In this document: positions 60,054-64,000 of the stretch, piece after piece
How the letters are laid out: each line of letters opens with the position of its first letter
Numbering within the stretch: the stretch's first letter is position 1
From: Cupriavidus sp. WGlv3
GTDB lineage: Bacteria; Pseudomonadota; Gammaproteobacteria; Burkholderiales; Burkholderiaceae
DNA length: 64,000 nucleotides
Direction of reading: 5' to 3'
NCBI RefSeq assembly: GCF_023952475.1
Contig: NZ_JALHRX010000003.1
Span: forward strand, 434,001 to 498,000
Translations under genes and position numbers: made by a program
The notes under the pieces: generated by a model
The model's database searches: none
Seen by the model: only the letters and a program-made list of their open reading frames with translations
What the model was told of the DNA's origin: nothing

Positions 60054-60763
60054 GCGAACGCCACCGCCACGCGCCGGTTGGTGCGGCTTTTCTTTTCGAT
60101 CTTCGTCACCACCACCGCGCCGATCTCGCCGGTGTTGGCCACGTGCGTGCCGCCGCACGGCTGGCGGTCGACGCCGGGGATCTCGATGATGCGGATGCTG
60201 GCCGTGCCCGCCGGCGGCGCGGCGCCGATGGTGCGCACCAGGTCGGGCTGGGCGGCCAGTTCCTGCGGCGTGATCAGGGTGGTGCGCACCGCGGTGTTGG
60301 CGCGGATCAGCGCGTTCAGGCGCTCGCTCAGGTCGGCCTTGTCGAGCGTGGATTCGGGCAGGTCGAAGTCGATGCGTGCGGTGTCCGGCGAGATGCCGCA
60401 GCCGGTCACCGGCACCGGGATCAGCGAGCCCAGCAGGTGCAGGCAGGTGTGCAGCCGCATCAGCCGGTGGCGGCGGTCCCAGTCGATCGCCACGGTGACG
60501 CGCTCGCCCACACGCGGCAGCGGCGCCTCGGCGGCCGGCACATGCAGGATGCGGCGGCGGTCGTCGGCGTAGACCGTATCGACGATGGCCACGGTGCGCC
60601 CGTCGGCCAGCGTCAGCGTGGCGGTGTCGCCGGCCTGGCCGCCGCTGCGCGCATAGCACACGGTCTCGTCGAGCTCGATGCCCTCGGCGCTGGCAGCCAC
60701 CACGGTGGCGGCGCAGTGGTCGAGGTACGGGTCGTCGTCGAAACGCTTGCGGGTAGCGGACAT
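60050..60763 (-). CDS. AlaX-type alanyl-tRNA editing protein
   Basis: 237 residues, free-standing editing domain related to AlaRS. The zinc ligands are intact: HTCLH (HxxxH) and PCGGTH (CxxxH). The ARSGGQAGDTATL segment is typical. It removes Ser or Gly wrongly joined to tRNA(Ala), which fits a cluster moving amino acids. Gap of 32 bp from the VOC gene. Confidence 0.92.
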   Translation of the reverse strand: MSATRKRFDDDPYLDHCAATVVAASAEGIELDETVCYARSGGQAGDTATLTLADGRTVAIVDTVYADDRRRILHVPAAEAPLPRVGERVTVAIDWDRRHRLMRLHTCLHLLGSLIPVPVTGCGISPDTARIDFDLPESTLDKADLSERLNALIRANTAVRTTLITPQELAAQPDLVRTIGAAPPAGTASIRIIEIPGVDRQPCGGTHVANTGEIGAVVVTKIEKKSRTNRRVAVAFA

Positions 60764-60795
60764 CGGGGGCTCCTTGGGGCTTGGTGTGGGGACGG

Positions 60796-61473
60796 CTAGC
60801 GCAGGGTGCGGATGCCCTGCGCGGTTTCGATCTCGGCAAACAGTCCGGGCGGGCCGTCGTCCTGCTCCACCACGAGCAGGTGGTCCGCGCCCAGCCAGGC
60901 CAGCCCCTGGCGCAGCAGTTCGGCGCGCGGGTGGCGCGCGCACAGCCGGCGCAGTGCCAGGTCCTGCCGCGGCAGGCTGGCGCCGGGGGCGGGGGTCACG
61001 TCCCACTGGATCAGGCTGGGCAGCGCGCCGTCGCCGGCGCTGCCGGCTTCGCCGGGCCAGGCCGGCAGGCTGCCGTCGGCGGGGACGGTGATGCGCCAGT
61101 GCAGGCTGCCGCGGCGCATGGGGATGACGGGGGCGATGCGTTCGGGATACTGCGCCTGCCAGCGGCTCAGGTCGGCGGGCCGGTCCACGCGCGCGGCCCA
61201 GTGCAGCAGGAACGGGCCATCGCGCAGGCGCTGCTGGACCGCTTCGGTGTCCAGGCCGAACCAGCGCGGCCGTGCCGGCGCGGCGGCGGCCGGATCGATC
61301 GCGATCACTTCCAGGTAGATGCCGCCGAACAGGCCCAGCACGCGGTTGTGCGTGCCCATGGCCGCATGCGCGCCGCCGCCCTGGGGCGCAACGCCCAGCA
61401 CGCCGGCAACGTAGTCCGTGCCGGCGTCGAGGTCTGGCGCGGCAACAACGAGGTGATCGAGGGCTAGCTTCAT
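60796..61473 (-). CDS. VOC-superfamily (glyoxalase-like) protein
   Basis: 225 residues. Begins LALDHLVVAAPDLDAGTDYV, a glyoxalase-like domain start; THNRVLGLFGGIYLEVIAID gives the metal-face strand. The family is of unknown substrate (PF13468-like). First gene of the seven-gene minus-strand block, 84 bp from the divergent MocR gene. Confidence 0.85.
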   Translation of the reverse strand: MKLALDHLVVAAPDLDAGTDYVAGVLGVAPQGGGAHAAMGTHNRVLGLFGGIYLEVIAIDPAAAAPARPRWFGLDTEAVQQRLRDGPFLLHWAARVDRPADLSRWQAQYPERIAPVIPMRRGSLHWRITVPADGSLPAWPGEAGSAGDGALPSLIQWDVTPAPGASLPRQDLALRRLCARHPRAELLRQGLAWLGADHLLVVEQDDGPPGLFAEIETAQGIRTLR

Positions 61474-61500
61474 CTTGGCTTGATGGTAGACAAGGTACTC

Positions 61501-61547
61501 GGTACAGTACCGGTACAGTTGCACGGATCGTCTTCAGTACAGTTGCA
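61501..61547. promoter_or_regulatory. Repeated GTACAGT sites between VOC and MocR genes
   Basis: GGTACAGT at 61501-61508 and 61512-61519, and GTACAGTTGCA at 61513-61523 and 61537-61547. Direct repeats spaced 11 and 24 bp apart, about one and two helical turns. Direct repeats of this kind are typical operators of MocR/GabR regulators; control of both genes is likely. Confidence 0.6.
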
Positions 61548-61557
61548 GGAGCAGCAC

Positions 61558-63132
61558 ATGGATGCCCACACCAGCAAGGGCGACGCCGGCGGCGACAGCG
61601 CCGCCGTGGCCCGCCAGAAGGATAGCCGAGGCGGCGCGCCGGCCGCTGGTGGTGCCACTGCCGGCGCCCCTGCCAGCCCGGCACCCGCGCGCGCGCTGCA
61701 GCTGGTGCTGCCGTCCACCGCGCGCTTGCCGGACCCGGTGCCGTCGGCGCAGATGACGCTGGTCGAGCAACTGACCGAATGGGCGCGCATGCGCATCGAC
61801 GAGCGCGTGTTCCGCGCCGGCATGCGCATGCCGTCGATCCGGCAGCTGGCGCAGGAGAAGGGCATCTCGCGCTTTACCGTGGTCGAGGCCTACGAGCGGC
61901 TGGTGGCGCTGGGCTACCTGGAATCGCGCCGGGGCTCGGGCTTCTACGTGCGCGAGCGGGCTCCGGCCGCGCCGGCGGCGCCGGTCTCGCGCGACGCGGC
62001 GGCGGCGCGCAAGATCGACGTGACCTGGCTGCTGCGCAGCATGTTCCATACCGCCGAGGCGCACAAGGCGCCGGGGCTGGGCTTCCTGCCCAATGACTGG
62101 CTCGACGGCGAGCTGATCGCCAGCGCGCTGCGCGGGCTCGGCCGCCAGCCCGGCAACCACTTCCTCGCCAGCGGCACGCCGCAGGGCTTCCTGCCGCTGC
62201 GCCAGCAGCTGCGCACCCGGCTGGAAGAGCTGGAGATCCGTGCCGGCGCCGAGCAGATCGTGCTGACCTCGGGCATCACCCAGGCGCTCGACCTGATCGC
62301 CCGGCTCTACCTGCAGCCCGGCGACACCGTGCTGGTGGGCGACCCGGCGTGGTTCGTGATGTTCGGCCGCTTTGCCGCGCAGGGCGCGCAGGTGATCGGC
62401 GTGCCCTACACCGGCGAAGGGCCGGACCTGGAGGCGCTGGAGCGCATCGTGCAGGCGCGCCGCCCCAGGCTGTTCGTGATCAACTCGGTGCTGCACAACC
62501 CGACCGGCACCTCGCTGTCGGCCGCCAAGGCCTTTCAATTGCTGCGCATGGCCGAGCAGTACGACTTCCTGATCGTCGAGGACGATATCTACTGCGACCT
62601 GTGCCCGCCCGGCCACGCCGCCACCCGGCTGGCCAGCCTGGACCAGCTGCGCCGGGTGATCTACCTGGGCAGCTTTTCCAAGACGCTGGCGGCCAACCTG
62701 CGCGTCGGCTTTGTCGCCGCGCATCCGGAGACGGCCGCGGCGCTGACCGACAGCAAGCTGCTGGCCGGGCTGGCCACGCCCGAAATCAACGAGCGGGTGC
62801 TGTACAAGGTTCTGACCGAAGGGCATTACCGCAAGCACGTCGAGCGCGTGCGCACCCGGCTGGACCGCGCCCGCGACGATACCCGGCGCGAGCTGGAGCG
62901 GCTGGGCCTGCGCCTGTTCCCCGGCCAGCATGCCGGCATGTACCTGTGGGCCGACACCGGCCGCGATTCCAATGCGATCACCACCGCCGGCCATGAAGAG
63001 GGCTACCTGTTCGCCCCCGGCAGCCTGTTTTCGCCGTCGCAGATGCCGTCCGGCTGGATGCGCTTCAACGTCGCCAGCAGCGGCGACCCCGACATGCTGC
63101 GCTTCCTGGCGCGGCAGCTCGAGCGGCTGTAG
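61558..63132 (+). CDS. MocR/PdxR-type regulator (GntR HTH + aminotransferase domain)
   Basis: 524 residues. Disordered Ala/Gly-rich start (1-50), GntR winged helix at about 65-135 (MRMPSIRQLAQEKGISRFTV...RRGSGFYVRE), then an aminotransferase fold with the PLP Lys in LGSFSKTLAANLRVGF. Such regulators sense PLP or amino compounds. Divergent from the amino-acid block, with repeated sites between. A GGAG ribosome site precedes ATG. Confidence 0.94.
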   Translation: MDAHTSKGDAGGDSAAVARQKDSRGGAPAAGGATAGAPASPAPARALQLVLPSTARLPDPVPSAQMTLVEQLTEWARMRIDERVFRAGMRMPSIRQLAQEKGISRFTVVEAYERLVALGYLESRRGSGFYVRERAPAAPAAPVSRDAAAARKIDVTWLLRSMFHTAEAHKAPGLGFLPNDWLDGELIASALRGLGRQPGNHFLASGTPQGFLPLRQQLRTRLEELEIRAGAEQIVLTSGITQALDLIARLYLQPGDTVLVGDPAWFVMFGRFAAQGAQVIGVPYTGEGPDLEALERIVQARRPRLFVINSVLHNPTGTSLSAAKAFQLLRMAEQYDFLIVEDDIYCDLCPPGHAATRLASLDQLRRVIYLGSFSKTLAANLRVGFVAAHPETAAALTDSKLLAGLATPEINERVLYKVLTEGHYRKHVERVRTRLDRARDDTRRELERLGLRLFPGQHAGMYLWADTGRDSNAITTAGHEEGYLFAPGSLFSPSQMPSGWMRFNVASSGDPDMLRFLARQLERL

Positions 63133-63158
63133 CCGGAGTGCCCGGCGCGCCCCCGGGT

Positions 63159-63186
63159 CTTGAAAATGGCCCGGGCGTCCCTATTT
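63159..63186 (+). promoter_or_regulatory. Sigma-32 (heat-shock) promoter of htpG
   Basis: CTTGAAA, 13-bp spacer, CCCTATTT; close to the consensus CTTGAAA-N13-CCCCATNT. A GC-rich inverted repeat overlaps it. Confidence 0.7.
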
Positions 63187-63250
63187 TTGCCGGCACGGCC
63201 CTCGTGGCCACCCAACCCATCCCGATTCGCCTGTTTTCAAGAGGAGAACC

Positions 63251-64000
63251 ATGACCGCACCGCACGAGACGATGAGCTTCCAGGCGGAAGTGAAGCAGCT
63301 GCTGCACCTGATGATCCACTCGCTGTACAGCAACAAGGAAATTTTCCTGCGCGAGCTGGTCTCGAATGCTTCGGACGCCACTGACAAGCTGCGCTTCGAG
63401 GCGATCGCGAATCCGTCCCTGCTCGAGAACGACGCCGACCTGGCCATCCGCATCGAGGCCGATGCGCAGGCGCGCACGCTGAAGATCACCGACAACGGCA
63501 TCGGCATGAGCCGCGACGAGGCCATCCGCAACCTCGGCACCATCGCCCGCTCGGGCACCAGGGAGTTCTTCCAGCAGCTGTCCGGCGATCAGCAGAAGGA
63601 CGCCGCGCTGATCGGCCAGTTCGGCGTGGGCTTCTATTCGGCCTTCATCGTCGCCGACAAGGTCACCGTGGAAACGCGCCGCGCCGGCCTGGGCGCCGAA
63701 GAGGCGGTGCGCTGGGAAAGCACCGGCGACGGCGAGTTCACCGTCGACGCGATCGCGCGCGCCGAGCGCGGCACCACCATCACGCTGCACCTGCGCGAGG
63801 GCGAGGACGACTTCCTGTCGGCGTGGCGCTTGAAGAGCATCATCCAGAAGTACTCGGACCATATCTCGCTGCCGATCCGCATGCCCAAGGAAGTGTGGGA
63901 TGCGGAAGCCAGCAGCTACAAGCGCACCGACGAGTGGGAGAGCGTCAACCAGGCCAGCGCGCTGTGGACCCGCGCCAAGTCCGACATCACCGACGAGCAG
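63251..64000 (+). CDS. htpG: Chaperone HtpG (Hsp90), C-terminus cut by window edge
   Basis: 250 N-terminal residues visible. The GHKL ATPase motifs are present: [28 protein letters not shown], and [14 protein letters not shown]. Bacterial Hsp90 refolds clients with DnaK. GAGGAGAACC ribosome site before ATG 63251. The rest continues beyond 64000. Confidence 0.97.
   Translation, partial: MTAPHETMSFQAEVKQLLHLMIHSLYSNKEIFLRELVSNASDATDKLRFEAIANPSLLENDADLAIRIEADAQARTLKITDNGIGMSRDEAIRNLGTIARSGTREFFQQLSGDQQKDAALIGQFGVGFYSAFIVADKVTVETRRAGLGAEEAVRWESTGDGEFTVDAIARAERGTTITLHLREGEDDFLSAWRLKSIIQKYSDHISLPIRMPKEVWDAEASSYKRTDEWESVNQASALWTRAKSDITDEQ

Overview
The window is very GC-rich, densely coded chromosomal DNA from a betaproteobacterium of the order Burkholderiales, most like Cupriavidus (an inference from gene content, gene order and codon bias; no rRNA is present to prove it). 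Most of it is conserved housekeeping sequence: gluQ, rsgA, orn, mog, darP, pmbA, folA-thyA, parE, parC, uup, a tRNA-Arg, and the start of htpG at the right edge. Both ends are cut: gluQ lacks its C-terminus and htpG lacks its C-terminus.

Left part (1-18 kb): LysR/pirin divergent pair, CobD/CbiB-like membrane protein, an M48 protease-rsgA-DUF2007 operon facing orn, an AEC carrier, mog-darP, pmbA, folA-thyA, a TerC-family membrane protein behind a yybP-ykoY (manganese) riboswitch, an egtD-egtB pair for ergothioneine (or selenoneine), and an RGG-tailed DEAD-box helicase.

Centre (18.8-38.1 kb): a compact accessory system that is the main discovery here. Six small genes encode precursors with the same 26-residue leader ending in Gly-Gly or Gly-Ala. 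They accompany a C39-peptidase ABC exporter with two cyclic-nucleotide-binding domains (catalytic C335/H408/D424), a cytoplasmic SurA/parvulin-like isomerase, an HlyD-type adaptor and a TolC-type lipoprotein: a complete route for cutting the leader off and exporting the peptides through both membranes. Mixed in are a Ser/Thr kinase, a twin-FHA membrane protein and a PP2C phosphatase (the set seen in threonine-phosphorylation control of type VI secretion, but no T6SS genes are present), a sigma-54 enhancer-binding protein with intact GAFTGA, an exported SUMF1-type protein and two exported DUF4399 proteins. The three peptide transcription units each have a sigma-54 promoter (TGGCAC-N5-[TC]TGC), so the local activator probably switches on the peptides. 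The mature peptides are Asn-rich and resemble in logic the double-glycine matrix/biofilm peptides of cyanobacteria; that role is inferred, not shown.

Right part (38.3-64 kb): tRNA-Arg(CCT), two small proteins of unknown role, an SMR exporter, BenE-like carrier, uup, an MFS carrier coupled to a 46-residue membrane peptide, parE-lytic transglycosylase-parC, palindromic intergenic repeats, an ABC exporter, a lactate permease, a LysE exporter, and a seven-gene minus-strand amino-acid block (VOC protein, AlaX-type editing enzyme, LysE exporter, EamA exporter, RidA, aminotransferase, GST) divergent from a MocR regulator with repeated GTACAGT sites. htpG follows with a recognisable sigma-32 promoter.
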